Below are positions 9,841-20,744 of a stretch of 64,000 bases of DNA, one piece after another; the stretch's first letter is position 1, and the number at the start of each line of letters is the position of its first letter. Source of the DNA: Deltaproteobacteria bacterium (GTDB taxonomy: Bacteria > Desulfobacterota > Desulfobacteria > Desulfobacterales > Desulfobacteraceae). The notes beneath the pieces are model-generated. The model searched no databases. It saw only the letters and a program-made list of their open reading frames with translations, and was not told the DNA's origin. The translations under genes were made by a program, and so were the position numbers. The stretch covers positions 44,018 through 108,017 of the forward strand of contig JAQIBP010000054.1 of assembly GCA_027858995.1 (NCBI GenBank), in the 5' to 3' direction.

Positions 9841-11022
9841 ATGATTAGATTATGTAAAATACCAATAATGGTTTTAATCTTGATATGTTTCATTGGAAGT
9901 TTTTCTTGGGCCGGATTCAAATTTAAAATTAATGATAGCACAAAAGGAGAAATTGATTTTTGGACCCAAGCTTGGTATCAATATGCTGAAAAAGCCAGTG
10001 ATAGTAACGGAGATAATATTCTGGATGAAGATGTTAATGATTTTATGATCCGAAGAGCATATTTCAGCATCAGCGGTGAGTCAACACCATATCTAAGTTT
10101 TTTTACTCATATTGCCGCAGACAGGATCGGTCAAAACAATCTGAATGATTCTTCATTGGGCCTTGGAAGCGGGGTTGCATTTAGGGATCTATGGATTACA
10201 CTCAAACCATCCGATGCCTTAAAACTTCAAGTAGGGCGAATGTATGTTCCCTTTACACGAAATTACGGTACCACATCAACAAAATCTCTTCTTACAACAG
10301 ACCTCGACTGGGCCCAGGGAGGAATAAGAGGTAATATTTTTTATCCCAGTAAGGTTGGTCGTGATGATGGCGCCACTCTTTGGGGGAACCTCATGGAAGA
10401 TAAGTTTCAATATCGGTTTATGGTTGGTGAAGGTGTTGAAAACACCTCGCAAAATCCTGATGATAATTTAAGATTTGCGGGAAGAATCAGTGCCAATTTT
10501 TTTGATGCTGAAACCGGTTGGTTCAATCAAGGTACTTATTTGGGTAAGAAACGAATTCTTGCTATAGGTTTTGGAGCCGATTCGCAAGAATTGGTATTTG
10601 GATCCCGGACTGATGACTATTTAGCTTGGACCGTAGACGTTCACTATGATCAACCTTTAAGCAATGGAGGAGCTATCACTGCTGAAGCTGCCTACATTGA
10701 TATTGAGAATGTAGCCAATAGTATAAAATACACCCAACTTGTGCCCGGAGATAACGGTTCAATCGTTTCTTTGAAAGCTGGGTATCTCTTTCCCGGTAAT
10801 TTTGGTATAGGCAGGCTTCAACCCTTTGCTCATTATGAACTTATTAACGTAGATAAAACAGGTAAAGACGACACACAGGTATATGGTTTGGGTTTAAACT
10901 ATTTTTTCAAAGGACATGCAAATAAATTGAGCTTAGATATTTCAAACGTTGATCAAGAACAGGAAACGATATCTGTACAGGATCATTTTGTTGTTACAGT
11001 TCAAATTGCCGCAGGTTTCTAA
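9841..11022 (+). CDS. outer membrane porin (phosphate-selective porin O/P-like)
   Basis: Signal peptide, beta-barrel-like alternation, RRAYFSISGESTPYLSFFTHIAADRIG, C-terminal aromatic (AAGF). Confidence 0.7.
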   Translation: MIRLCKIPIMVLILICFIGSFSWAGFKFKINDSTKGEIDFWTQAWYQYAEKASDSNGDNILDEDVNDFMIRRAYFSISGESTPYLSFFTHIAADRIGQNNLNDSSLGLGSGVAFRDLWITLKPSDALKLQVGRMYVPFTRNYGTTSTKSLLTTDLDWAQGGIRGNIFYPSKVGRDDGATLWGNLMEDKFQYRFMVGEGVENTSQNPDDNLRFAGRISANFFDAETGWFNQGTYLGKKRILAIGFGADSQELVFGSRTDDYLAWTVDVHYDQPLSNGGAITAEAAYIDIENVANSIKYTQLVPGDNGSIVSLKAGYLFPGNFGIGRLQPFAHYELINVDKTGKDDTQVYGLGLNYFFKGHANKLSLDISNVDQEQETISVQDHFVVTVQIAAGF

Positions 11023-11088
11023 AACATGAAACATTGATGAAATTTTAGAGCACTATTTCTGGCCAGGTATAGAACGACCATGATTTAC

Positions 11089-11160
11089 ATCAACCAAAGC
11101 TGATAAGATGGGCCGCTCAGCGCTCCATCTTATAGCGGCTTAACAGCCCGGCACGTTAGA
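11089..11160. other. structured intergenic element with mutually exclusive hairpins and attC-like 3' end
   Basis: ATAAGATGG (11103-11111)/CCATCTTAT (11125-11133); GCCGCT (11112-11117)/AGCGGC (11134-11139); ends GCGGCTTAAC...CGTTAGA. Confidence 0.35.
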
Positions 11161-11185
11161 AACAACATCAATAATTGGTATTATA

Positions 11186-11632
11186 ATGAAAAAATTTAAA
11201 ATGGTTTTCCTTCTGTTATCTGTTCTCTTTTTTTTAAGTTTACCTTCCAATATCTGGGCACATGGCAAAGAGGGTCATAAATCGTTAAAAAAAGAAAAAA
11301 AGAGAGAACATTGGGCTGCACCTGTAGAAGAGATAAAAAGGGTAAACCCCGTAGAAAAAACTTTGAGATCAATTCAAAACGGGAAGAAATTGTTCCTCAA
11401 TAATTGTTCAGGCTGCCATGGTTTGACTGCCCGGGGGGACGGCCCTGACGCAGAATTTTTGGAGCCAACGCCAACTGATCTGAAAGCCATGGCCGGTCAC
11501 CATAGTGACGGGGATCAGGCATGGAAAATTACAAATGGTAAGGACCCTATGCCGGCATGGGGAGATATGTTTTCTGAAAATCAGGTATGGGATATTGTAA
11601 ATTTTATTCAAAGCCTGAAGAAAAACCATTAA
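11186..11632 (+). CDS. class I c-type cytochrome (single CxxCH)
   Basis: Signal peptide; NCSGCHGLTARGDGPDA...PMPAWGDMFSENQVWDIVNFIQSL. Confidence 0.88.
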   Translation: MKKFKMVFLLLSVLFFLSLPSNIWAHGKEGHKSLKKEKKREHWAAPVEEIKRVNPVEKTLRSIQNGKKLFLNNCSGCHGLTARGDGPDAEFLEPTPTDLKAMAGHHSDGDQAWKITNGKDPMPAWGDMFSENQVWDIVNFIQSLKKNH

Positions 11633-11661
11633 ATCCAATCTATTTATATTGAGGCTGCTAA

Positions 11662-12303
11662 ATGAAGAGAGACCCCTATAAAAATTCAGTAAAATTTTAT
11701 GATACATTTATTGGACCGGCTACTATTGTATTAAGAAAAATTGTATTGAAAATGAATCTGCCAAAAAAAGGGATGCGGGTTCTTGAAGTCGGATGTGGCA
11801 CAGGCTTAAATTTGAAACTTTATCAAGAGGCAGAATGTAAAATTCATGGGATTGATTTGTCCCCCTCAATGGTGAATGCTGCAAGCAAAAAACTTGATGA
11901 AAAGGCTGACATAAGAGTGGGAGATGCATCCTTGATGCCTTATCAGGATAATTCTTTTGATCTGGTTGTTGCCATGTTTACTTTACATGAGATGCCAGGT
12001 TCAATAAGGTTGCCTGTAATAAATGAAATGGCCAGGGTAATGAAAATGGATGGGCATTTATTGCTTGTTGATTTTCATCCCGGCCCTGTCCGCTTTCCAA
12101 AAGGCTGGTTGTATAAAGTTGTTATTTTCTTTATTGAAATGTCTGCCGGACGAGAACATTTCAGAAATTATAGAAATTTTATTGCAAACAAAGGCCTTCC
12201 ACCATTAATAGAAACAAATAATCTACATATCGAGAAAAAGAAAATTGTCGGCAATGGTAATTTAGCTTTATTTTTAGTGAGCGAGGCATACCAAAACCGT
12301 TAG
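11662..12303 (+). CDS. class I SAM-dependent methyltransferase (UbiE-like)
   Basis: [42 protein letters not shown]. Confidence 0.85.
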   Translation: MKRDPYKNSVKFYDTFIGPATIVLRKIVLKMNLPKKGMRVLEVGCGTGLNLKLYQEAECKIHGIDLSPSMVNAASKKLDEKADIRVGDASLMPYQDNSFDLVVAMFTLHEMPGSIRLPVINEMARVMKMDGHLLLVDFHPGPVRFPKGWLYKVVIFFIEMSAGREHFRNYRNFIANKGLPPLIETNNLHIEKKKIVGNGNLALFLVSEAYQNR

Positions 12304-12310
12304 GATTAAT

Positions 12311-14254
12311 ATGACCGACGACAAAATAAATTCTTCAAGCCCCACTTATCTTTTAGAAGAGGGGATGACCATTAAAAACAGGTGGAAAATACAAAATTTT
12401 ATTGCCAAAGGCGGCAAAGGAGAGGTTTATCTTGCCCAGCAGCTTAATTTAGACCGCCAGGTTGCATTGAAAATTATGTCCCAGGAATTCATTAAGAGCC
12501 TGGAAGATGATGAAGAAGAGATCACCTCTGAAACTATGCGTTTTCACAGGGAGGTGAAAGTCATGGCAAGGATGCAGCATCCTAATATTCTCCAAGTCTA
12601 TGATTTTGACCAGCTGGAAATGAATGGTTTAAAACTGGATTATATTATTATGGAATATGTTCCAGGCCCGACATTACGCCAGGAAATGCCTGAAAAAGGC
12701 TTTGGGCATGACAAAAACAAAGTAAAAAAATGGCTTAAAAAATATTTTTTCCCGATTCTTGATGGGATGAAAGCTGTTCATGATAAAGGAATTGTACACC
12801 GGGATATGAAGCCTGAGAATGTCCTTGTTGATGATGAAACACCCAAAATTATGGATTTTGGAATTGCCGGGGGCTATCATATGGACAATGTAACTCAAAC
12901 CCATCATATGCTGGGAACAATAACCTATATGCCAGAAGAGCAATTCGTGGACCTGGCCTTAACAGACGTGCGAGTTGACATATATGCCCTTGGTAAAATT
13001 CTTTATGAAGTTGTTGAAGGAAAAATGAGAAAAGGCCGGGATAAACCCTTTAACAGCGTTGCCCTGAAAGAACCGGAAACCAATTTTTTTAAAATCCTTG
13101 ATCTGATAATCCAACAGACGACAGCTAAAGATCGCAATCAGCGAACTCCCTCTGTCAAAAGGCTTTATGATTCTTTGGAAGAGCTTGTCTTGGAGTCGGA
13201 AGAAAAAAAATATTCACCAACAAACTTAGTTCACAAATACTGGAAATATTTATTTGGCATAAGTGCTGTAGTAATTCTCATTTTTATCAGTGCCGTGACA
13301 ATGCACCTTAATTCAGAAAAAACAGAACCGGCACCTGATAAAAACTATATTCAAAATCAACCCCCGGCAACAAAATCAGAAACGATTGCCTTACCCTTTT
13401 CCAGATTTAATTTTAAAAATAACCAGCCAACAGCTATTCCTGATATTCATACATCGAAAAGCCTTCCTGCCAGTTTACTTGCCACAGATGGCATGACAAT
13501 GATTCTGTTAGATGGGGCCAAGGTTATGTTACCCGTTGATGACACCACAATATTGGAAAGGGAACAAATTAAACAAAATATAACCGTACCAACATTCTAT
13601 ATGGATAAAACCAAGATTACGAACCATTTGTATGTTCAGTTCCTCAATGAAATTGATGAAATAGAGGTGAAAGGTAAATCTGTTTTATTGAACACAGATT
13701 TACTTCTCCTTCTTGGCGAGGTGCTGGAAGGCTATGAACCCATTACATTCAAAGATGGAAAATTCAGAGTAAAATCCAATGATATTGCAAGACCTGTGCT
13801 GCGTTTGACACCTATCGGTGCTCTGGCATATGCACAATTTTACGGCAAGGCACTGCCTATGATGGAGCAGTGGTGGCTCGCCGTTCAAACCAGCCGTGGT
13901 AAGATGTCACTGGAAAACAGGGTTTCCTCTTCACAATCTCAGACAAAAGCATTGAATGGAAATTCAATGATGATGCATGGCAAAAGTTCCGAGGTTAAAC
14001 CTTTGAGTAATTCCCATAGTTCTGAAATTCAGGCTGTTACCCAAACAACAGCCAGCCAGGCAGGTATTCAAGGACTCGAACAAAACGTGAATGAATGGAC
14101 AATGGGCATCTCTTCAGACGGGACGCCACAATTCCATATTCATGGTGGTATCGGAGAATTAGGCAACAGAGAGTCCTACCTTGAACGTCAACCTTGGGAA
14201 GCTTTTTCCAGGGTTGGTTTTAGAACCGTTCTAAATATAGATGGGAGAAAATAA
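12311..14254 (+). CDS. membrane Ser/Thr protein kinase with C-terminal FGE-sulfatase-like domain
   Basis: [50 protein letters not shown]-term NVNEWTMG...GFRTVL. Confidence 0.85.
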   Translation: MTDDKINSSSPTYLLEEGMTIKNRWKIQNFIAKGGKGEVYLAQQLNLDRQVALKIMSQEFIKSLEDDEEEITSETMRFHREVKVMARMQHPNILQVYDFDQLEMNGLKLDYIIMEYVPGPTLRQEMPEKGFGHDKNKVKKWLKKYFFPILDGMKAVHDKGIVHRDMKPENVLVDDETPKIMDFGIAGGYHMDNVTQTHHMLGTITYMPEEQFVDLALTDVRVDIYALGKILYEVVEGKMRKGRDKPFNSVALKEPETNFFKILDLIIQQTTAKDRNQRTPSVKRLYDSLEELVLESEEKKYSPTNLVHKYWKYLFGISAVVILIFISAVTMHLNSEKTEPAPDKNYIQNQPPATKSETIALPFSRFNFKNNQPTAIPDIHTSKSLPASLLATDGMTMILLDGAKVMLPVDDTTILEREQIKQNITVPTFYMDKTKITNHLYVQFLNEIDEIEVKGKSVLLNTDLLLLLGEVLEGYEPITFKDGKFRVKSNDIARPVLRLTPIGALAYAQFYGKALPMMEQWWLAVQTSRGKMSLENRVSSSQSQTKALNGNSMMMHGKSSEVKPLSNSHSSEIQAVTQTTASQAGIQGLEQNVNEWTMGISSDGTPQFHIHGGIGELGNRESYLERQPWEAFSRVGFRTVLNIDGRK

Positions 14255-14978
14255 TATGGTTTCAAAAAATGTCGGGGTCTGGGGAGGAAGCCATATAGGC
14301 TATAAGCGGGAAAATAATGAAGATCAATTTTTAATAAAAGAGCTACGGGAAATTATTATACTTGCCGTTGCTGACGGAATAGCAGGTTGTGCCGGTGGAG
14401 AAGTGGCCGCACAAACTATCATAGATGTATTTCAAGAATATGAATTTTCTAAAGAAAATTTAGAAAAAGATCTGAGTATGGCTCTTTTGAAGGCAGAAAA
14501 ACAGATCCTTAACAAAGTAAAAAATAATTCCAGCCTGGAAGGCATGGGAACTACAGCAACTATTGCTATTTCATATAACAACAAGATCTTCTGGGAACAC
14601 GTTGGAGATAGCCGACTCTACCTGTTTCATGATAAAAAAATCAAGCAGATTACAACGGATCATACATTTATACAAGATCTGATTGATGACAGCACCCTCA
14701 CTCTTGACCAGGCAAAAAAACATCCTTTAAGAAACATGTTAGACCAATGTGTGGGGTGTGATGAAATGGAACCGGACAGCGGTATGTTTAAAATAAAAAA
14801 AAATGATCGATTATTACTTTGTTCGGATGGCCTTACAAAACACCTGTCTGATTTACAAATAGAATCCATATTACAAATAGGATCTATTCAGGAAGCAGGC
14901 CAAAAACTTATAAAGACAGCATTGAAGATGGGTGGAACTGACAATGTGACTGTCATAGTTAAAGAATTTAAGAAATGA
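14241..14978 (+). CDS. PP2C-family protein phosphatase
   Basis: [58 protein letters not shown]; overlaps kinase by 14 nt. Confidence 0.93.
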   Translation: MGENNMVSKNVGVWGGSHIGYKRENNEDQFLIKELREIIILAVADGIAGCAGGEVAAQTIIDVFQEYEFSKENLEKDLSMALLKAEKQILNKVKNNSSLEGMGTTATIAISYNNKIFWEHVGDSRLYLFHDKKIKQITTDHTFIQDLIDDSTLTLDQAKKHPLRNMLDQCVGCDEMEPDSGMFKIKKNDRLLLCSDGLTKHLSDLQIESILQIGSIQEAGQKLIKTALKMGGTDNVTVIVKEFKK

Positions 14979-15437
14979 CTATTTTACTCCGGATGCCTTA
15001 TCTATGTTTAATTTTCCTTCAAGCTCTGCCAAACGTTTTATTATCTGCTTCTCTTGCTTGACAAGTTCCTCGATATAAGGCCGGTTCTGATATTTTCTTT
15101 TTTCTCTTCTCTTTTGAAAACTTTTATTATTATCAAGGGCTTGTTTTTCTTTAAGAAGAGCGCTGTATTCTTTTTCAAGGGCTTCTTTCTGATAGGCTTT
15201 GTTTGCAGACGGCAAAGGGGGAGAAACAGAAGATGGCGATTTAACCGGAGGAATCGAATCATCGTGTTGGATTTCGTCGTATTGCAAAGCTTCTGACATT
15301 TTATCTGCAGGAATCGTGGAAAAATCATTGGTAAAAGTTACCATGCCATTCTTGTCCACGTACTGATATATCTTTGCTGATACTCCTGCCGGCCATATCA
15401 GCGCAATCATAAAAATTATCATCCAGATCTGTTTCAT
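14979..15437 (-). CDS. DUF4124 domain-containing protein
   Basis: Signal peptide, AKIYQYVDKNGMVTFTNDFSTIPA. Confidence 0.75.
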   Translation of the reverse strand: MKQIWMIIFMIALIWPAGVSAKIYQYVDKNGMVTFTNDFSTIPADKMSEALQYDEIQHDDSIPPVKSPSSVSPPLPSANKAYQKEALEKEYSALLKEKQALDNNKSFQKRREKRKYQNRPYIEELVKQEKQIIKRLAELEGKLNIDKASGVK

Positions 15438-15583
15438 TTCGTCTCCTTTAGGGGTATTTTAGCATTATTTAATAAATTTTCAATATTTTTTTCAATTTGA
15501 TTTTTGGTGTTTATTGACAGCAATGGATTATTAACATATTTATAATTCTGATAGATCGTGACCTTTAAAGGAGAAAATTAATT

Positions 15584-16549
15584 ATGTTCATCCTCGGCTT
15601 GCAGGGAAGCCCCAGGAAAAAGGGCAACACCCATGATATTCTTTCCATGTTCATGGAACAAGCCAAGCAATACGGGGCTGTCACTCAGACCATCACACCT
15701 CACACTCTTGATATCAAACCATGCAGGGAACTTATTGTGTGCGAAAAAAAAGGATTCTGCCCTATAAAAGATGATATGGAAAAAAGCATTTACAAACTTG
15801 TGAAAAATGCTGATATCATTGTAATTGCTGCACCCGTGTTTTTCTATAATGTACCTGCTCAACTAAAGGCACTTATTGACAGATGCCAGATGTTCTGGGC
15901 CAGGAAATACAAACTGAAGCTGGAAGACCCCAATGCAAAGAACCGCCAGGGTGTTTTGTTATCCTGCGGCGCATCAGGTGGGAAAAAACTGTTTGACGGG
16001 GTTGAATTGACTGCCAAAATCTTTTTTGATGCTGTAAGTGTAAAATACCAGGGTTCTCTTACCTATCGGCACATTGAAAATCCTGGAGATATGGTAGCCC
16101 ATGCCCAGGTAAAAGGTGATATCCAACAGATGGTGAAAAATCTGTGCCGCCCTTTTGTATCCAAAAAAAAGATTCTTTTTATCTCCAGAAATGATGCCTG
16201 TAGAAGCCAGATGGCAGCAGCCTTTTTTAAATCATATGACCAGGGTCATTTCCGGGTTATGACAGCGGGGTATGATCCAGCAAAAGAGATAAGAACTGAA
16301 ACAATAAAAATAATGGCAGAAAAAAGGCTGGATCTTTTATACTTATCCCCCTGCTCCATTAAAAATTTAGACATGGAACAAAACTTTGATACTATTATCT
16401 ATCTTGAAGAAAAGAGTGATGAATCACTCTTTTCTGCCCTGCAAGTTCAAATCTGGAAGATCAATCCTCCTGAAAAGCTGTCACTGAAAAATATCAGGGC
16501 ACTCAGAGATGAGATTGAATCCCGGGTCAAATCTCTGTTCTTATTGTAG
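15584..16549 (+). CDS. flavodoxin-like NAD(P)H/FMN reductase fused to LMW phosphatase/ArsC-like domain
   Basis: N-term LGLQGSPRKKGNT, APVFFYNVPAQLKALIDRCQMFW; C-term KKILFISRNDACRSQMAAAFFKSY. Confidence 0.8.
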   Translation: MFILGLQGSPRKKGNTHDILSMFMEQAKQYGAVTQTITPHTLDIKPCRELIVCEKKGFCPIKDDMEKSIYKLVKNADIIVIAAPVFFYNVPAQLKALIDRCQMFWARKYKLKLEDPNAKNRQGVLLSCGASGGKKLFDGVELTAKIFFDAVSVKYQGSLTYRHIENPGDMVAHAQVKGDIQQMVKNLCRPFVSKKKILFISRNDACRSQMAAAFFKSYDQGHFRVMTAGYDPAKEIRTETIKIMAEKRLDLLYLSPCSIKNLDMEQNFDTIIYLEEKSDESLFSALQVQIWKINPPEKLSLKNIRALRDEIESRVKSLFLL

Positions 16550-16646
16550 ATTTAACATATCTTATCAAAGTCTATCAAAAAACTTACCATGGCAAATCTC
16601 AGTGCTGTAAATAATATTTTGGGGTAAGGCAAAAATTTTTACGGCT

Positions 16647-18023
16647 TTAAGGCATAACACCGAAATCCTTTAGTTTTAAATGCAGCGTTCTCCGGGCAAT
16701 CCCCAAACGACGAGCGGTTTCACTTTTATTGTTACCGGTTTTATCCAACATTTTTAATATGGCCATTTTTTCGACTTCATATAAGGTTTTGTCTCCCAGA
16801 TCAAACATCTGTTCAGTAGCACTTTGCGCCCTGCTGGACATTATTACCTTCTCTTCAATTTGAAGTTCATCTTTCCCAAGGTATTCCCGAGTGGAGAGGA
16901 TCACACCCCTTTCTATGGTGTTCATCAGTTCACGGACATTGCCCGGCCAGTTATGGCTGACGAGCTTATCCATGCCATCCGGGGTAAACCCTTTAATTTT
17001 CCGACTGTTTTTTTGGGTATATAGTTGTAAAAAATGCTGGGCCAACAGTTGTATATCCCCGGATCTTTCCCGTAAAGTCGGCACCTTAAGATTAATCACA
17101 TTTAAACGGTAGTATAGATCTTCTCTGAAATCTTCCTTTTCAATGAGATCCACCAGATTTTTATTGGTCGCAGCAATAATACGTGTATCAATATTAATAG
17201 ATTTTTCACCACCCACCGGTGTGATTTCTCTCTCCTGCAATGCTCGGAGCAGTTTAACCTGCATAGCCATTGATGTTTCACTGATCTCATCTAAAAATAT
17301 ACTTCCTTTATCTGCTAGTTGGAATTTCCCTTCTTTCCGACGAGTAGCACCTGTAAACGCCCCTTTTTCATGACCAAACAACTCTGATTCCAGAAGAGTC
17401 TCTGTAATGGCAGCGCAGTTAATCTTGATAAACGGACCATCTTTTCTGTTACTGTTATAGTGGACCGCACCTGCGATCAACTCCTTGCCTGTACCAGATT
17501 CACCATGTATTAAAACAGTGGCGTCGGTTCCAGCCACCTGGGATATGGTCTTGAGAAGCTTTCGCATTGTTTCATGTCTGCCGATAATTTTGCTGCTGTC
17601 AAATTTTTTCCCAAGGCTATCCTTTAACTGGGAATTCTCTTTTTTCAACCGGGTATGTTCAAGGGAGCGCTGGATAGTAATTTTTAATTTTTCAAAATCA
17701 AAGGGTTTAGTCAGATAATCATATGCCCCTTTTTGCAATGCATCGACAGCTGTTTGAATTGAAGAAAAAGCAGTCATGATGATAACCGGGATGGCCGGGT
17801 TGATCTTTTTTATCTCTTCCAAGGCAACAAGTCCGGATACTTTGATCATTTTAATATCCATTAAAATCAGATCATAGGTTTTTTTTGTCACACACTCTAT
17901 GGCAACCTGACCGTCATCTGCCTCTTCGAGAACATAGCCCCATTTGCCAAGCAATATTTTCAGCATATTTCGATGGCTCTGGTCATCATCAACGATCAAA
18001 ATTGTGCTTTTGGTCTGATTCAT
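16647..18023 (-). CDS. NtrC/ZraR-type sigma-54-dependent response regulator
   Basis: Receiver (ILIVDDDQSHR, ILMDIKM), GESGTGKE, GAFTGA, C-term HTH (NKSETARRLGIARRTLHLKL). Confidence 0.95.
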   Translation of the reverse strand: MNQTKSTILIVDDDQSHRNMLKILLGKWGYVLEEADDGQVAIECVTKKTYDLILMDIKMIKVSGLVALEEIKKINPAIPVIIMTAFSSIQTAVDALQKGAYDYLTKPFDFEKLKITIQRSLEHTRLKKENSQLKDSLGKKFDSSKIIGRHETMRKLLKTISQVAGTDATVLIHGESGTGKELIAGAVHYNSNRKDGPFIKINCAAITETLLESELFGHEKGAFTGATRRKEGKFQLADKGSIFLDEISETSMAMQVKLLRALQEREITPVGGEKSINIDTRIIAATNKNLVDLIEKEDFREDLYYRLNVINLKVPTLRERSGDIQLLAQHFLQLYTQKNSRKIKGFTPDGMDKLVSHNWPGNVRELMNTIERGVILSTREYLGKDELQIEEKVIMSSRAQSATEQMFDLGDKTLYEVEKMAILKMLDKTGNNKSETARRLGIARRTLHLKLKDFGVMP

Positions 18024-19769
18024 TTAAGATGTCTCCATGGGTAAAATAATAGAAAAGACGGTTCCTTTCCCGGGTTCGCTTTTTACATCTATCCTGCCCT
18101 TATGCGCCTTGATGATATTATGAACAATGGCAAGTCCAAGCCCGGTCCCGGATATTTTTGTGGTGAAATATGGTTCAAAGATATTGTCTGATTTGTTTGT
18201 TTCCATGCCGCATCCTGTATCTGAAACTATGATTATGATGTTTTCAGCAGTTTTAGATTTTTTAAGTTGAATATCAAGATTCCCTGATCCATCCATTGCC
18301 TGTAATGCATTGAGGCATAAATTCAACACTACTTGTTTCAGCCTGTCCGCATCTGCATGGATCTTAGGTAAATTTGTCTCAACCTTGGTTTTAATAGTGA
18401 TATTCTCGGCACCAGGTTCATAGCTGATAAGCTGTGTGCATTCTAAAACAAGCGCTTCAAGGTCAATGGGTTTGCCTGAAACCGCCACTGGTTTTGCCAG
18501 TTCAACAAGTTCACTCACCACGCGGTTAAGCCGGTCCACCTCTTTTGTCATGACATCTGCAATGCCATAATTTTCCGACCCTGCATCAAAGGTTTCCTTA
18601 AAAAAGGTGGCATACCCTTTTAAGGAACTTAGCGGGTTTCTTATTTCATGGGCCACCCCTGCTGCCAACCTGCCAATGGCAGCAAGCCTCTTATTATGTT
18701 CCATTTCAGTTTTCAAGCGGTTCAACTCGGTTTTATCCCTTAAAATCAGCAAAGCTCCTAAGGGATCGCCTTGTTTATCATACAGTGGGCTGGCTATAAC
18801 ATCGAGAATAATTGTCATATCTATCATATCTTTAATGTGAATCTCTTTTTCAACCAGATCTTTTGTGTTCCAGATTGATGCCAGCATTTTTTCAATCTCC
18901 CCAGGAATGAGCGCGGCAATATTTCCGGCTCTATCATCAGGTTTGCTACTAAGAATTGACGAGGCTGCAGGGTTGACTGAAAGAATCTGATTATTCATGT
19001 CAATTGCAATCAATCCAACAGGCATATTTTCCACCAGATTGTCTGAAAAAATCTGTATCTTAGAGAGAGAAGACCTGGTTTGTGCATAGCGCTGGACAAT
19101 AAAAACAAGGACAAACCCTGTGAAACCGATCAATGCCAGGATTACTGCCATCATTATCGTGTGCTGTGTATCACTTTTATCTGCCTGGACAATCGATTCC
19201 ATATCAAGCCCCACAAAAATAACTGTATTTTCATAGGTATCAGTCTTTTTAAATGTATTTGCATGCATCCTTTGGTGCATTGTCATCATTCCCCTTGAAC
19301 CGGACATTCCTGTTCGATTTGTGGGGGAAAACTTCTTATGGACTTCAAAAACTTTGCTGCCCTTGTTATCTGTTATAATTCGCCAGACAGACTGTTTGGC
19401 ATTCATTAGGGTTTTAAAATCCAGTTTTCTGCCATAGGCCATTCCAATTTTCTCTTTTTGATTGTGGGCAAGGGTAATACCGTCCTGATTCACAAGAAAC
19501 AGGTAGGCAATATCGGGCAGTGCTGCTGTCTCACTGAGGAGGTTCTCCATGGCACTGCTGCTCCAACCCATATTCATCATGCCGGTATATGTGCCAGCTT
19601 CAAATGCCCTGATCAGAGCTGTGCTTTTTTCAAGCAACAATTTTATGCTCTGGGCTTTTTGTTTGTTGATCCTGTCAATGGTCATAAAAACAAAAATTGG
19701 AAAGATAACAATAATGGTACCGATAAGAATAAGCGGTGGAATGCCTGTTGTAAATTTTAAATTTTTCAT
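18024..19769 (-). CDS. sensor histidine kinase, ZraS-like, with PAS
   Basis: Two TMs, Met-rich extracytoplasmic region, PAS, GVAHEIRNPLSSLKGYATFF, NLCLNALQAM, GTGLGLAIVHNII; abuts regulator. Confidence 0.92.
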   Translation of the reverse strand: MKNLKFTTGIPPLILIGTIIVIFPIFVFMTIDRINKQKAQSIKLLLEKSTALIRAFEAGTYTGMMNMGWSSSAMENLLSETAALPDIAYLFLVNQDGITLAHNQKEKIGMAYGRKLDFKTLMNAKQSVWRIITDNKGSKVFEVHKKFSPTNRTGMSGSRGMMTMHQRMHANTFKKTDTYENTVIFVGLDMESIVQADKSDTQHTIMMAVILALIGFTGFVLVFIVQRYAQTRSSLSKIQIFSDNLVENMPVGLIAIDMNNQILSVNPAASSILSSKPDDRAGNIAALIPGEIEKMLASIWNTKDLVEKEIHIKDMIDMTIILDVIASPLYDKQGDPLGALLILRDKTELNRLKTEMEHNKRLAAIGRLAAGVAHEIRNPLSSLKGYATFFKETFDAGSENYGIADVMTKEVDRLNRVVSELVELAKPVAVSGKPIDLEALVLECTQLISYEPGAENITIKTKVETNLPKIHADADRLKQVVLNLCLNALQAMDGSGNLDIQLKKSKTAENIIIIVSDTGCGMETNKSDNIFEPYFTTKISGTGLGLAIVHNIIKAHKGRIDVKSEPGKGTVFSIILPMETS

Positions 19770-19991
19770 ATTATTTTCAATTAATTAAAACCAAACCGAA
19801 ATCCCGGCTCCCCATTTATATTCAGAATGCCATTGAACAGTCAATGATATATTTTTATAGAGCAAATAAGATATCCCAGTTATATTTTTTAAAAAATTGA
19901 GTTTTCCTTTTAAGCCTCTGGATGCATATTAAGGACAGGACACATGGCCAATTCCAGCCCATCTAAAACTTAAATTTAAGCTATCACCACA

Positions 19992-20744
19992 CTATCTCCT
20001 CTTATTCAGATTCAATCCTTTTTCATAAATCGCATTCATTCTAATATCAGACATACCGAATAGAAAACATATCTTCATTATCTGGTTCATAATGCTCTGT
20101 ATTAAAAATCTATTTTTCTCAAATCTTACACAGCTTGTAATAGAATCATTTTTCAGCAGCAGTGGTTTTAAAAATTTGTGCATTCTCCTAGAAAAAACAG
20201 TATCCTCAAAGATCTCTCTTTCGGGAAAGCCTCCGGCTTTTTCAATTAAATTTCTGGTTGCAAAAATACAGTGATCCAGATAGATAATCCCAAAAATTCT
20301 TCTCCTGATGTGATTTGAATACCATGAAGTAAATCTCAGCCCTTTGGAATTTCTATCAAACTTATGGGTAAAACCTCCCCAGAAATCCTGCCCTGCATCA
20401 GCATAAAATTTTTTCAGTTCATCTACTGCATGTTTTGATATAAAACTTCTTGGATGGTGAAAAAGAAGGATTTCTCCCTTTGACATCTTATATCCATAAT
20501 TCATCCTCTGCCCGCGGCTGGAGTTTTGTATCAAAAAACAGCAGTCTGCCAGAGATTTACATAATTTTTCAGTTCCGTCGCTGCTCCCTCCATCAACAAT
20601 AACAATCTCAACACCTTCAATGCCGCAAAGCTCATCAAGGATTTTTTTTAAATATCCATGCCTCACCTCATTAAAGGTCGGAATGATTATTGACAGGCTG
20701 TTACAGCATGGCATACTGGTACGCAACATCACAGCCGCAGTCAT
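19992..20744 (-). CDS. family 2 glycosyltransferase, TIGR04283-like
   Basis: LSIIIPTFNE, VEIVIVDGGSSDGT, NSSRGQRMNYGYKMSKGEILLFHHPRS; overlaps MTAP gene by 44 nt. Confidence 0.8.
   Translation of the reverse strand: MTAAVMLRTSMPCCNSLSIIIPTFNEVRHGYLKKILDELCGIEGVEIVIVDGGSSDGTEKLCKSLADCCFLIQNSSRGQRMNYGYKMSKGEILLFHHPRSFISKHAVDELKKFYADAGQDFWGGFTHKFDRNSKGLRFTSWYSNHIRRRIFGIIYLDHCIFATRNLIEKAGGFPEREIFEDTVFSRRMHKFLKPLLLKNDSITSCVRFEKNRFLIQSIMNQIMKICFLFGMSDIRMNAIYEKGLNLNKRR

Noticed and set aside
11103-11139. H-type pseudoknot using ATAAGATGG/CCATCTTAT and GCCGCT/AGCGGC
   Set aside because: Loops 1 and 3 would be 0 nt, which cannot span the stems; alternative hairpins are more likely.
15054-15296. 80-aa + strand ORF opposite the DUF4124 gene
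   Set aside because: Phe/Arg-rich mirror translation of a Lys/Glu-rich coding region, no RBS.
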